64,000 bases of DNA, from contig OZ035962.1 of the NCBI GenBank assembly GCA_964034945.1, forward strand, positions 101,591,284 through 101,655,283, read 5' to 3'. Below the pieces are notes generated by a model. The model searched no databases. It saw nothing but the letters and a program-made list of their open reading frames with translations, and was not told where the DNA came from. The translations under genes and the position numbers were made by a program. Of the stretch, positions 1-13,330 are shown in pieces (positions within the stretch are counted from its first letter, which is position 1; every line of letters begins with the position of its first letter). Source of the DNA: Chrysopilus asiliformis (Eukaryota; Arthropoda; Insecta; Diptera; Rhagionidae).

Positions 1-540
1 TTTCATTTAAACTAAGCCGCACGGTGAACCTTATATCACCTGAACATAGGCTGAGGTAGGTGTAATACTTATAACCAGTTAGTTTTTCTCGTTAATAGTT
101 AACTAGAGACATTGTGCCACGATAACAAATTTTCAACTTTTTTTCTTTTTTGAAGTTTGGTTAATGTGCCTGTTAGGAACCTCTACCAAAAACCGAATAT
201 AAACGATGAGGCGGAGATTTTTTTTCCCAGTGAGTTTTTCCGTTTCCCACCTCTCGCCTGAAAATCCAACATCAATTTTACGTTGATGAGCTGGGTTCGG
301 TTTTGTTGTTTGCGCAAAATAAATTTAAACTGGGCAAACTTTCATTTACATTAAAAAATCATTAATTAGATCTTCATTTATGAAATTTGAATTGGCCAGC
401 GGCTGGCAGACAGCGTCGCGGACGGCAGTTTTCTGCTTACGATATCTCGTTGTGTCGGTCTTATTGGATTCAAATTCACCTCGAGCTTCACGCTAGGTTC
501 CTGGGAAATAGGGTAACGGTATCAGAAGTTGATCACTCGT
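1..540. other. Non-coding flank, nothing recognised
   Basis: AT-rich sequence with T runs and no convincing coding frame, RNA gene or repeat end. The 3' terminus of the transposase relic that follows should lie near its right edge, but I could not identify an inverted repeat there matching the other terminus near 1980. Confidence 0.4.
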
Positions 541-543
541 TTT

Positions 544-1982
544 CTAGTATCGCCAGATTTCCACAAAATTTTGCATAAAATGTAGGGTTTGGGGTTTGAT
601 CAACAAAATAAAAGTAAAAAAAATCAAATGGTTCATTCTGTGGGTCCAATTTTCGACCACTCTTTCAAGCATATCAGTCGGTATTCCGCGAATAGTATGG
701 GTTATGTTTGCTTCAAACGCTGTAATCGTTCCGGCTTTATCGACGTAAACAAGAGATTTCACATATTCCCACAGAAAGTAATCCAATGGTGTAGATCACA
801 AGATCTCGGTGGCCAATTAACAGGACCATTTCTTGAGATGATGGTTTCATCCAGTGTTCAAAACGCTCCCATTTGTAGTCTTTCGTTCTGCTCCCAAGGA
901 GGCATTGAAATCAATAGAAAATAAAAATCACTCTCTAGAGAACGAAATTCGGCATTTCAGAAAAACACTCCCAAAAACGAGAACGAAATTATTGTTTTTA
1001 CGTTCTTGCTCTTAGGATTTTTATATTTGCATTTTGTTTTTACGTTCTTTGAGAACAGAACGTTAATGCTGGGAGCGAAATATCGTTCTCTCACTATTAA
1101 AATACATACTTATATGTGTGTGTGCATCATACCAAAAAGCTATCGCTCGAGGCTTTCATTCATTTTTATGCGAGACCCACAAACCGGTTTGAACAAGGAG
1201 CGAAAACTTAAATAGAAATCATTTCGTTCTTAACTTGGGAGGGAGAACGAAAAATGTGCATAGCTCGTTCCGACTCCTAGCAACAGTACAGCGGAGCTGA
1301 AAATTTCTCTCTTTACAGAACGATTGCGTTTGAAAATCATTTTCGTTCTTGAGAACGGGAGTCGGAAAACGTAGCAAGCGTTCTTGTCGTTGGGAGTGAA
1401 ACTTTTAAGAGCGAAAAGAACGATATAACAAAATAAAGTTTTGAACATTGGTTTCATCGAATGTTTCCCTCAATAAAGCGATTGTATCGCTAGCTGTATG
1501 ACATGTAGCGCCATCCTGTTGAAACCACAAGTCAGCTACTCCAATATCTTGAATTTTTGGCAACAAAGCGATGCCCAAACCTTGAGAACGGCGACGAATT
1601 CATTGATTATGGTCTTCACGAACACTCTCTGCTATTGCAGCAATATTCTCATTACTACGGACTCTACGCACTCTGGTTGACGGATGAATGTCTAATAGTG
1701 TAAAATTAGTTCGAAATTTGGTGATGGTTTCACGAATAGTGCGTTCAGTGGGACGATTATGACGACCAAAATGTGGACGAAGAGCTCTATAACAATTCCT
1801 AACTGAGCACTGATTTTGGAAATAAGTTTCCACAATTAGTAAACGTTGTTCACACGTAAGTCTATTCATGATTAAATGGCACTGAATACTGAACGCAAAC
1901 GTCATATAGACAAACCACTTGACACATAAGAACTGTCAAAACAACCCTATTGGAAAAAGTACCTCCAATTGGATCACCCTTT
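544..1982 (-). pseudogene. Decayed Tc1/mariner-superfamily transposase (DUF4817-type HTH plus DDE fragment)
   Basis: Three minus-strand coding blocks can be read. At 1905-1600 is an N-terminal helix-turn-helix region beginning MNRLTCEQRLLIVETYF, typical of the DUF4817-type head of many insect IS630/Tc1-like transposases. At about 1595-1459 the frame resumes with LWFQQDGATCHTA, which holds the second catalytic aspartate. At 843-544 comes NWPPRSCDL, then a one-base frameshift, then LDYFLWEYVKS and a C-terminal tail. The first catalytic aspartate region is absent: the frame runs from RRRSQGLGI almost directly into LLPKIQDIG, so an internal deletion of roughly 110 codons is inferred from the usual family layout. 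An in-frame stop also follows the HTH. A 599-bp element interrupts the last block. The 5' terminus lies near 1980 and reads GGGTGATCCAATTGGAGG on the minus strand. The element cannot encode an active enzyme. Confidence 0.85.
852..1450. mobile_element. hAT-like MITE nested in the transposase relic
   Basis: The ends form terminal inverted repeats CAGTGTTCAAAAC (852-864) and GTTTTGAACATTG (1438-1450), with one mismatch. They are flanked by a perfect 8-bp duplication GTTTCATC at 844-851 and 1451-1458. CAGTG-type ends with 8-bp target duplications are characteristic of the hAT superfamily. Removing 599 bp plus one duplication rejoins the transposase frame (FDET then IISRNGP). The interior is rich in GTTCTTGAGAACG-like inverted motifs and shows no transposase coding. 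Confidence 0.85.
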
Positions 1983-4900
1983 ATGAATAAAATTTGCGAA
2001 AAATAAATTCTGAATAAAATTCGTGGAGAAAATCAAGAAAAAATCGCAACTATGAACGGGGCCTAATAGCTATCTAAATTTTTTCCTTATTCTGTAATTT
2101 TTTTTGGGGCTTCTTATTTTTTATAAATTTAATTTTTTTTGTTTATTTTTATTTATTACTTTTTTTAATTTTTATTTTTAGTTTTTTTTTTAATTTATTT
2201 TTTTTATTTTTTTTTTTATTTTTTTCAATTTTTTTTAATTTTAATTTTTTTAATTTTTTTTTGTGAAATTCCAACTACTGGTGCAATTCCGCTACAATTT
2301 TAAATGGAATACCATTGCCGGGAAACTCGCATGATTTTGATCGTTTCGAATTTTACGGAATGACATCGCTTTTCGATAATATTAGTTATCTTGGAAATAA
2401 AGCAGGCAGGCAGGCAGACCATGTCCGAGTCAGCAGCAAGCACGGTCAAACCTATAGCGAAAATCATTAATCTTGAGATAAATGTAACACTTTTTGCATA
2501 ATTTTGAAAAACGACAACGAAACCCACTAAAATGCTAATTTCGCTATTTTCAAATTTGGATAAAAAGATTTTCAAGATCGCCCCAAACGAAGTTTCTTTT
2601 TTTTTCTCTCTAGGATTTTTTTCGACGATCATTTATTTAACATTTTTGTTGGTTATATTTGTTATTCAAAGTATATCTATTGGGAGTCTATTTTTCTTTG
2701 GTGTGATTTTTGAATAAGATTTTGATTTGACGGTATATTGGGCGGTTGGTGGTTGGGACTATCGGGAATATCCGACGGATAACAATCGATTGACCGGCAC
2801 TATGGTCGAAATTTAATCGAAAATCCGTAAAAATGGTCAAAAAGTAAACACCACGAAGTTTTCAGTATGCCCCCCATACCCCCCTGGTCCACATCGAATG
2901 GATGGTGAGTTCAAGATGAATATGCTGGGATTTATAAATTATTTATCTAATATGTAAACCTAATAGACACTTAAGATATTCGATTAATAAATTATGAGCC
3001 TTTTTTGGCATGCGTACAGTCGACGATCGTTGAATTGAGTGTTTTTTTTTTGACCGTTTCTGTTTTCAAATTCATTTCGTTTCGTCCGGACTCACGTCTG
3101 GAGTTGGGATATAGTTTTGTGGACTGCTTGTGGTCTTAAGCTAATATCTTATTGCCAATAACGTCTTATTGGAGCTTATGGAAGTATTTTGGGGACTTAG
3201 CATTTTAACACAAAATTCATTCATTTTCATGGATCAGATAAGGATCACTTTAGATTATTTGTGAACTACTGTATGAATTTTTCCGGAGATTTGACGCTTT
3301 TTATATACTATAAAAATACATATTTAAAATGAATGAGTTCAAACTAAATAATGATTTAATTTCTAGTTTTAACACTTTAATATTAATGCGTATTTCGTGT
3401 TATTAAGCAATAATTCATCTAAATCCGAATCGTTTGTCAAACAGCACAGACGCCATACAAAATCTTAAATATATTTACGAAATTAACACCATAGGAATTA
3501 AAAGCGTTTAGAAAAAAAACTCACATCATTTGTCTTCTATCGATAGTTTATAGGGGGAAAAAACATTTCTCTCTTTTATTGTGATTATTATTAGACATTT
3601 TGAATGTTGTTGTTGTTTTTTTTTTCATCAATTCCAGTCAATTGATTACCGATAAGCATATTTTATATTTTGATTTTTGTATTTGAAGTGAATTTAAATG
3701 AATTTTCAGCTTTATTGGCTTTTTATGGTAATCGATGAAGTCATAATGCTCAAATTTTAATTGAAAAATTCTGCGGCCTTTCTTAATGTGCTCCTAAATT
3801 TTATTTGTCTCGCTTCGACTCGTTAGCGATTTGACCCAATCGATAAAAAAAAGCATTCCATCTGTCGACTATATAATTTTTCTTTTCTTTATAAAGAGGG
3901 CAACAGAAGCAACAAAAATGCAAAAAAAAAACACCAACGAAAAAATAAAGTTGATAAAAATAGTTTGAGAAAATGGGAAAAAATCTTACCTAATTAATTA
4001 AAAATTTAATTTAAATTGTATATTGATATTTAGCTCTGAATAAAAATATCCGTGCCGACTAATCAACAGAGAGCGCCATTGATTGCCTTCAAATGACACA
4101 CACGCACTAAGGGCAAAAAAAAAGATCCCATTATTATGAATGCTTTTTTTTCATGATCCCACTGCTGATTTTTTTCCTCCTTTTGTCTAATTTCTTGTTT
4201 GGCTTTTCAAACGAATTGCTACAAAAATTATTGCGCTAATATATGAATCTATTTTAAATTGGGTTCTAATTGCGTCTGACCTTCTGTATAAATATGCTAT
4301 CGGCAATATCTCAATTACTCAGGTGAAACACTCATTAGGGAAGATATCTATTTCCACCGAAACAATACGTGGAATTCCTGATCGAATTAGAGGAATTTCG
4401 GGAAAATTGCTGAGACACTATGAGTAGGTAGGATCATTAAATGATCGTTAAGCAGGGTAATTATTTTTTAAGGTATTTATGTTGTTAAACTTAATTATTT
4501 TATGATCATATTTGACAAAATGTCTAACCGATTTTTTTTTTTCTTATTCTTTTCCAGGTAAATATTTTTCTCATTAAGATTTTTTTCTCGCTTATGCTTC
4601 CAAGTAAGTACTAAAAGACTCATTACTCTTGTTTGCTATTTCGCTTTCTTTGGGATCGATTGTAAAAATTTCGAGGTGTGTAAAACTTTCTTTATATTTA
4701 CACAATTTGGTAAAATCCAAATATTTATGGTATGCTGTGATTGATCGCACCTTTTTAAAAAGAATCTTAACGTATTTAAGATAAATAGATTTTTATTGTT
4801 TTTAACGTGCCGCCAGTAAATAAATTGCAGTTCCCATACGGTTAAATAAACAGCGTTTTCGAAGTTATATGAGGTTTTTTTTTTGTTTATATCGGATATT

Positions 4901-5289
4901 TGCATTTTATTACATCTCTTCATGTCCATTTCTTTGAAAAAAATTTTGTTACCTTCAATTCGGTGTTACTTATACTGTAAAAATTGTCACATTTCGATTT
5001 TTCAAAGATGATTCTCGTGTCCACGGTCAAAGTGGAGCCCGGGAAAAACCCTGTATTTGGTGCCCCCCTCCCTTTTCAAAAAAAATATGATGAAATGTAG
5101 TTTTGTGTATGCTTGGAAATCTTGAAAGACCGCTCAGGGAGAAGAGATTTGTCTTAAGTTTTGTTTGTGATCATCAAATTTTTCTCGTGCAAAGTAAAAT
5201 AGCTAAGATACATTTTTTATAGTCTCGCGTACACATAAGACTCTAAAAGAGGTATCTTAGATCTTCGGTATGGAACAAAAATTGCGTCG
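1983..5289. other. Intergenic AT-rich DNA with poly-T tract
   Basis: From about 2084 to 2272 the plus strand is almost entirely T and A, a low-complexity tract. The rest has scattered homopolymer runs and only short chance frames. No gene, RNA or mobile-element end was recognised between 2280 and 5280. Confidence 0.5.
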
Positions 5290-5775
5290 CAGGCAAATTT
5301 AATAAAAATGCTTTTAGTCAGAAATAAAAAAAAACATAACAAAAGCTATAATTGCCAATCTGGTTATTCCAATCGGATTTTTATGTATGGGAGTTTTATG
5401 CAGAATCATATCCTAAATAACTTTTGTTCTTGGACTTTTTTGATAAAATTCACCGTTTTTGAGATATTCAAAAAAAATCGTTTTCGTTCGTATGAGGGGT
5501 ACCCCCCTAATGGTCCATTTTTGCCCATTAACGAACCTAGCCTTGCATTTTACGAAAAACGAATCTGCGCAAAATTTCAAGCCTCTAGCTCAATCCGTGC
5601 GCCCGCAATCCGCGCCACAGACGGACGGACGGACGGACATGCTAAATTCAACTTTTTTTTATCATTCTAAACACACTGGTGTAATTCATTTTTTTGTGTG
5701 ATGACGGGATCTTGGCGTTACAAACGGTAAGGCAAATCTAATATACCCTTTGGTTTCACCATACGGGTATAAAAA
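5290..5775 (-). mobile_element. DINE-1/INE-1-like dispersed element (Helentron-derived type), copy 1
   Basis: Read on the minus strand, it has a terminal hairpin (TATACCC arm near 5741, GGGTATA arm near 5765), a short conserved stretch containing TTACCGTTTGTAACGCC, a GTCCGTCCGTCC run (5617-5640) and the core GAGCTAGAGGCTTGAAATTT (5571-5593). This order matches Drosophila DINE-1/INE-1 elements as I recall them. A closely similar copy lies at 20320-20767 in the opposite orientation, including the segment with ACCCCCCTAATGGTCC. No coding capacity is seen. Confidence 0.6.
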
Positions 5776-6240
5776 AATACGCCGCAGGACTTTTTTAAAA
5801 TTTAAATACTGCATACAAGTCAATATTATTGCGCCACAGGCGAAAAATTTTATATGCCAAGGTCAAATCTACCCTTAAATTAGGGTTGCCATCCGGCCCT
5901 CGATCTTTCCGGACGCTTTTCTCTATTTAAGGGGTGGTATGTGCTCTCTAAAAAGTTCTCTGTTTAACGGAGTTAACCCCATAAAAATTCGTCGACTAGA
6001 TTATGAGATAGCAGATGAGAGGTTAGAGGGGTAGCGAATTCCTGCTGCAAACATGGCTAAAGGCAGCCGCGCCATCCAAAGCAATGTGATCCAATGGTCT
6101 CCATCGAGGGGTTGAAAAGTTACAGGGGAGCATATTTCTTTGATATCTACAACCCAACGTATATACTCTTCTTTTTTTTTGGGAAATCGAATAAAACCAG
6201 AAATAACTTATCATTACCGGATCTATCGTTTCGAATTTAA
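5776..6240. repeat. Dispersed repeat, also found at 50335-50580
   Basis: About 5930-6170 aligns by eye with 50340-50555. Shared blocks include GTGCTCTCTAA, CCCCATAAAAAT, ATTCCTGCTGC or GTTCCTGCTGC, GCGCTATCC or GCGCCATCC, and CAATGTTCTCCATTGAAGGG against its diverged form. The first part (5765-5870) carries the recurring motif CGCCACAGGCGAAAAATTTTA. Confidence 0.55.
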
Positions 6241-8389
6241 AAATTCTAACGCCACATTCGAGGTGGCATCCCGTGAGTGACGTTTTTAAACCTTCTAAAG
6301 CTCATACTTTATGGCAAAAATCAAGCGTTTAAAACACCAAACCTCTATCCACACCCTTCGGATTTGAAAAACTCCGCCCTAGTGAACAAACACAGCATCT
6401 GGTTTTCAAATCTCCTTAATCTACAGTATTGAAATCTTCAATCTCAAAATTTTCATTTGGTGATTTTTATATTTTTCCAGCCCTTTGCATTTTCGTGACT
6501 GTAATAACTCAGATACCTTTTAATCGTTAAAATGCCTTACTACCGGTTTTCGATTTTCTTCAAATCTTCTGCGTAAGGATCGTTAATCTGGAACGTTTTA
6601 AATTGCTAGATTTGTGATAATTGGAAATTGGAGATTTTCACTGAAACAACCGCGCCCCCTTTAGAGATTTCCATATCACTGGATCTACGAAGCGGTCGTT
6701 TCAATTCGATGCGTTGTTATTCATGATGCAATTTCAATATTTTTTTTCTCGTGAAAAGTTGTTTATTTGCTTTATTTGGTTTTATGGTTTTTTATGATCT
6801 CAAAGATGGCTATTTATGCTGTGCACTGAATGAAGATTATTATGGTGGACGCGTGCAATTTCAATAATTTCTGGCACTTGGACCTGGGATGTGCTTGGGA
6901 TCCGGGATACATGCATGTATTTTAGTTCAATTCAAGATTCAGCTTTAACTTCAGTGGTGTCCCGGATTATATTATCTATTCATGGCAATCGACCAGTGTT
7001 TAATAATTTCTTTACAAACTCACTAACGAAATCAATTTACGGGTATTTCGCATTCAGGTGCTCACAATGAATATGTAGGTACCATTGATGGTGTTCTTAT
7101 GTTTGGTTCATGTGGATGGGTGCTATTTATGTTGGGCTGCATAGCCAACATTAGGTGGCTAAGAGTTGGGGATAATGCACATTGCTCGTTTTCAGATGAT
7201 TGGATGCATGGTGTTGGACCGAGGTCGGACGAATGGACAGAAAATAACGGAAATCGAATCAAGTGCTACTGAAACAATTATTTTCTTAACATGAGGTCTG
7301 TGATTGCCCGAGCATGTCTTAACGCTATGTTCAATTAAAATCAAGTCATGAAACCGATGGCAAAGTGTCCGATTATCTGCGTCTCATTGCCACAAATCCA
7401 CCCAAAAACGACGGGATTTGCCAAAGCCAACGAGCATAAAAAAACAACAACGATCGATGACACCATATCTGTTATACTGTTACCTGTTGCATGTCGGATA
7501 CGACAACAACGAGGCACTGTTCCTAATCGAATTGAATTGCATGCATGCATTTACGAATAACCGCCCATAAGTGCACCAGGAATACTCAGAATCGAAAAAT
7601 GTGGCCAAAGACAGATTGGTGCATTGTGGATTCTAATGTGGGGAGGTTTCCATCGGGATTCTGTCTCGTGGTTCTACTTCTGACATACGTGTATCAGATA
7701 TTAGATAAGGTCAACCAACAGTGAAACTCTAATAACAGCACATTCTAAGGTGGTTTTTTCTTAAGACTTTTGCATTGGAATTCCCGAATTCATTCTTCGG
7801 TGACGTCCTTTGCAGGATTTCTTGTGAGGGGAGGAGGGATTTTTGGAAACATACTATATTTTGTAAGGATACGTCCTTGTAAGGATACGGAAGGTCCTGT
7901 GCGTGATTAAATTTGCCGAAGAAAATCGTTACTGTAAGTTTTCCGATTCTGACGTTAAGAAGTCTGTAAGGACAACGGAATGTCTTGTGAGGATCACGTG
8001 ATTCTCATTTTTCTTACATTTTCCTGAAAAGGATACAAAAAACTACAATTGCCAGGGTACAATCGTCAAATATTCAATATGGGGACACACAAAATTTGTG
8101 TCTATTTCATTTTACCCCTGCAATTTACCCTGCAATTGCCGGGCATTTCAGAGTCTAGCATGGCGTAGAATAATTTTATTTTACAGTCCAATATAGCTAT
8201 TTTCACTGCCTTGTTATGCCAATAACTCATAGATTGACGCGCCTCAATTTTGAGATGATTCGCCTAATTTTTGCGTCATTAAAAAATTGAAAAACGATGA
8301 CGCATCTCAATTTTTAAAAGGAAAATCTCATTTGAAAAATAACTAGCCGCGTATGAAATGCAGAGCAAATAAATAAGGGCAACGAGTGT
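6241..8389. other. Intergenic DNA with a diverged copy of the 40.8-kb repeat
   Basis: No gene recognised. Positions 7860-8040 contain TTGTAAGGATACGTCCTTGTA and GAAGTCTGTAAGGACAACGG, which match the tandem repeat at 40825-41160. The open frames around 7060-7560 overlap on both strands and look like nothing known. Confidence 0.45.
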
Positions 8390-8830
8390 ATTATTTTTTC
8401 ATCCAAATCCACTGTTTTTGATTGACCTCTAAGCAGCATGTCAAACTCGGCATACACCTGAAATAGACGTACAAAATTTTTATTGAAAAATATCCATTTG
8501 TTTTGGATAGGGGGTGGAGTAGTCCGATTGGATTTTTATGTATGGATGAGTAATGTAAAACCCTATACATTTTACCGTCATAAATTTTTAAATACAACTC
8601 ATTGTTTTCGAGAAAATAGTAAAAAAAAACTGTTTCTAGGGAACGGGTTGGAACGGGTAGGAACGTGGTGGAACGGGGAGGAACGAGGTGGAACGTGGAG
8701 GAACGTGGTGGATCGGGGTGAAACCGGGTGGAACGGGAGGGGGGTGGCGGAGATAATAGTCCGATTTACGAGACACGGAACTGTAGAAAATTTCAAGTCT
8801 CAAGAATAATACTCTCAAAATTGAGGTCAA
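8390..8830. repeat. Dispersed repeat copy carrying a G-rich 10-bp minisatellite
   Basis: The flanks share phrases with the dispersed repeats at 16.3, 50.2, 60.4 and 63.2 kb (for example GTAGTCCGATTGGATTTTTATG). At 8639-8745 is a tandem array of a 10-bp unit close to GGAACGGGGT, about ten imperfect copies. Its plus strand is G-rich with repeated GGGG and GGG tracts. The array is open in several frames on both strands; these are artefacts of the repeat. Confidence 0.65.
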
Positions 8831-11800
8831 AACGGTGTTAAAATGAATATTCAGCTCCTTAAAACAGAAATGTAAAATTAACTCCGCGATACGGGTTAAA
8901 TTTTTTCCTGAATAACACTGCGAGGTGCTTTTAATTATTTTTTTTGAAGCGGTGTTGATTTGTCCCTGGATTTTTTCAAGAGTGTGATTATAAAGGACTC
9001 ATGTTTTTATGTTCGATTTTTTTCTTATTTTTCCGAATTGCTTTTTAGTTTAAATCAGGGATAAAATATCACTGACGAGCAAATTCTACTTCCATCCGGG
9101 TCACTTCATAAAAATTCCACTGTTATAGATTTTTACTGGTGCTTTCTAACATGAGTAGTCCATGTTATCACGTAGATTAGGCAGAGATGAGAGAAAGGTT
9201 TACAATCGATTTTGCATTGTAATGATTTGATTACATTTACATCAAATCTTGTCCCTCCTTGGGCATCTCTTTAAGGCAGTCTTCAGTTACGGAGGCTAAA
9301 TAACATCTAGATGAGGTGATAGTTGCGGGATCTTTATCGACCGTTGTAATATGTGGACACGTCGAACGTTGGGTTGCATAGACTGATCACATTATTTTTG
9401 CATCAGTCTTCAGTTTTCCTTATCCTCATCGCTAGAAATTTTGTAACATCAGTATTTTTTTTCTCGATTCCGGTTGAACACCGAATGTTCGAAAGTTGTG
9501 AAGTTTTTCGCGAGTGTTTGATGCGAGCTCGTGTCCGGAGATCGTGTTGTAACATGAAGTAGACGCGATATTTATAGCCAAAGATAAAAATTGTGTTCCA
9601 TGTAGGTGGCTGCTCACGGATTTTACTTAATGTATACAACAACTTTAGCATAATGATGTGCAAGTTGATGTCGATTTTTCAGAAAGTCTCCAGCAACAAT
9701 CACCGTTCAACAATTTTTAGCATTTTAGCATTTTCCTACTGATATTCCAGTGTAAGTTTTGCAAGTTTCGATGCGACTGAAGCGTAGCATAATTTTACGG
9801 TTAGTTCGACTAAAGAAAACGATCTTATGCGGATGCCTTTTCATTATATGCATTTCTAAGCGCTATGCTGAGGTGAACTGGACGAGGAAGATGAGGACGA
9901 GAGGTCTCCGCGTAACCGAAACGATGTACAAAATTGATGTTTCGGCCCTCATTTGCAGTTGAGGAGCAAACGTTTTCTTAGCTGTACTTCTTACCTGAAC
10001 GGATGTATTCCTAATTCACGTGGTCCACGGTAAATATGCGAATGATCTTCTCCGTACTGACTATAAAATAGTAGCGTTTTAGTGATGCTTCTAAATTCCG
10101 TTCAGTTTGAGACACGAACGGATCGTTTGGGATCTTTTCGAATTGATCGGATGAATGGTGGTTTTGTATACGTTGTTTGATGGGTCCCGGTGAAATGACG
10201 ACGATCTTCACGAAGACGAAGAGTGAACATAACCAAATGGTGATCCTTTCATACCCTTAGAGAACGTCATGATCACTCGACGTCGACGAGGCGAAGACAT
10301 GATTTTTCTGTTGACCCATACGCCTTGGAACACTAAATTTTCAGGAGTCTGAATAATAAACAAGATTGAATTATTCGTACTTCTGTTTACATTTATTTCG
10401 ATTTGCATATCCCATTACATTAAATCGTTCTAACCATGGCATGTGATTCAACTATTTCACTCTTTCGTATCTTGTGTTCTGCATAAATATTCAACTATCT
10501 ATCAATATAGGGTCGCACTATAACAGTCAGTATATGTGATTATCGAAAGGTGGTTTAGGGAATTTAACGGAGGTAGGGTTGAACGGCGGAAGACGCTCTG
10601 CAATTTGCATTAAAACGAAGCGGAGAGTTGGTGGTGCCCTTTTTGCCTAGTGATCTTCAGCAAACGATCAGGATAGTGAGGGGTCACGGAATCCAAGAGG
10701 AATTGAGTACATATTTGGCAAAGTGCTATCTATATCGACTGGTTATACCAAACCCTACGATTAAGTTGGGAGCAGCCTCAGCTCAGCTCCGATCCGTATA
10801 CGTTTTTGTTTTTCTTTGCCGTTTTGCTGATGGGTTTTGTTAAATGCAGGAAGGCTAGATAGATAGGTAGACGGAAAGGTAATCAGGTAGGCGGAGACGG
10901 TTGCGCGCACGGTAGATTGGTAACATTGTTAAACATGTTAAGGAACTTATCTAAATTTGTGATTCAGATTAAGTATGCAAAGAGCATGATTCCGATGGTT
11001 CGGTTTGGTCAATTTCTATAGGCACAAGAATATAACTAACCTCCGTCGCCGCCGCCACCTGATGCATCTTTTGCAACAATTTTGCATTTCCATCGTCTTG
11101 ATTATTGCGTCGGCCAAACTTGGTATTCGAACGAACCGAATTTTTCCATTCTCTGGCCATTTTTCCTTCACGATCAGAGTCATGTCGATGTAGCTTTTTG
11201 TACGGCACGCTGGAAAGCCTCGTTCGGTGCATGCGATTTCGACTTTAAGGTCGCTTTGTGTGATAATGAGACAATCCATTAGCGGCTCCTCAGAGACGCT
11301 TCTTAACCTAACCTGCTAAGTATTTGGATCTCCCCTATTCAGAGTGCCATTCCGTTCGATTCGGTTCGATTCTCAATATAGTATCTACTCGATACTATCT
11401 GAATTCCAGTGAGCTTCATCTTGATGGCTGCGTTTAATGCTCAAGTTTGCGCGTTGAGATTTTTTTTTAACTTCATCCACCTATGCTGTGGTTACTTAAT
11501 GTAGCATAGATCGTATATGTTGTATGATGCTACAAATATTTCATTTATCCTCGTACCGCACCTCGCACGATCATACCTGGGATCCTCTTTTGATCGCTTT
11601 TTTTACCTACCTTTTCACATAACGAACGTATTTCACGATCAGTTATTTATTTTTTTCTTAATGAAAAGCCTTCTACAAGTCGCGCTTCCTTAAGAAGATC
11701 CAATTGGATGCGATGCGATTCGATCGATGTGCGATCGGTCCAGTCCGATGACGTTCAACATATGATTTCATATTTGTCCATACACTGATTTATGGTGACT

Positions 11801-12340
11801 TCGGTGCGTTTTTCCACATAATGAAAATCGAATCAAAAGGGGATAAATAAAATTGTTGTTATACAAAAAAAAGGCAAAAATAAATATAAGGAGATGATAA
11901 AAATGAAGAAAAAGACCAGGTATACCTGGATCACCGCGGCCAAGGTAATAAATTTAGTTATTGTTAATTTGAAAATAATACCCTTATATGTAGGTTATAA
12001 CTCTTTAACAATTTATGTTTCCTCGTCAGATTTATAATTGGATGTTCCCTTTAAGTTTAGTTTACTGTCCGTCCGTCTACATTTTATTTATATATTTATA
12101 TAGATTGATTGTAACGCATTCGTTTTGCGGTACATTCGGGTTTGTATGCAAGCAAAACTAAACCTACTGTGAGCATGCATCCCGGAATGGCTGGGACAAT
12201 CCCGGATTCAGGCAGGGTGTCTCGGCTTCGCGGAAACTAAACTTTTGTCCCGAATTTTTCAATTTAGTCTTATAATCGATCAATCGGTACAAAAGCGATC
12301 ACAATAGATACCAAACATACTCTACTTTGGCTGGAGGTTA
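8831..12340. other. Intergenic DNA, no gene recognised
   Basis: Mixed-composition sequence. Around 10960-11290 there are short frames on both strands of roughly 60-90 codons, but none resembles a known domain or has convincing splice context. No mobile-element ends were identified. Confidence 0.4.
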
Positions 12341-13330
12341 CTGTAAACTAAATTTTTTCGCCTGCGGCAAAATTTATAAATGTGGCTTCTTCCCTATAAA
12401 AGAGAAAGTTGACAAAAATACAATCTCTACTCTCGACTCTTAGTATCGGCCCGGCCCAGAGGGTGCAGTAGAGCACACTAGCCCTTGGCATTATTTAAAA
12501 AAGAGCGCCAAAATCACCACTCAACCGGATGCTAATTTTATGAAATCAAGACGTTCAATGTACAATAAATGAAGGGTTTTTTCTCTAATAACTATAAATT
12601 TTTGTACCCGGGTCTATATTTCTTGATGTGCCAAAACTTTCCCTTGGGGCGCAGTTTTTTTTCGATTTCTCCCTGCGGCTTACCTTTTTTTACAAACTTT
12701 TTCGTCTGCTTTCTAAAATAAATTACATTTATGATTTTTTATTTCGTACACAAAAATCAAAATTGAGACAAAAAACCACTGTTATCATTTTTATTTTCGG
12801 AGAAAGTTCAGGAAATACAGCGAGACTGTAGGTACGGCAGCGGGGAAGAAACTTGTTACGAATCCGCTATAGAGGAAGCACAATCTTATCTTGGGGTGAC
12901 GTGAGAAGAAGAAGAAGAAGATATTGAGGTGACAGAGAAATACTGGGTTAAGAACAAGTCCTGGATGTAGGGGGTGGGGGAAATGCAGTGAAAGAAATAG
13001 AAAATTTTAATGTTAATGCATTAAATTGAGAGAGGAGTCTGGTGAGGAAAATTTGTATATTCAGTGAGAGATGGACATCCAGTGTAAGAAAAATTTGATA
13101 AAAGAGAAGGCGAGAGCGAAAGAAAGAAGAATTAGGAGATATATAAGCTTGCGAGAGTGAAAATGTTGCTCTTGGTGAGTTGTCGGATTTCGGCGAGAGT
13201 TTATGCTAGGTAAAAAGCCAGTTGCGAAAAACGTCGATAATGGGAAAATTCCATGAGAGAGAAATACAGAGAGAGAAAGAAATTTTCTTAGAAAAAAATT
13301 TCCTGCCAAGAGTCAGAGACGAATTAGAAA
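12341..13330. other. Intergenic DNA with a purine-rich stretch
   Basis: 12355-12380 and 12640-12680 carry the GCCTGCGGC(A/T)AA motif shared with other repeats in the window. From about 12890 to 13330 the plus strand is strongly purine-rich (GAAGAAGAAGAAG, GAGAGAGAAAGAAA). The minus-strand open frame at 13309-13061 is the reverse of this composition and is not credible as a gene. Confidence 0.45.

Noticed and set aside
8483..8830. Frames through the GGAACG minisatellite on both strands
   Set aside because: Repeat-driven and present in several phases; no domain.
10960..11290. Overlapping 60-90 codon frames on both strands
   Set aside because: No family resemblance, and both strands are equally open.
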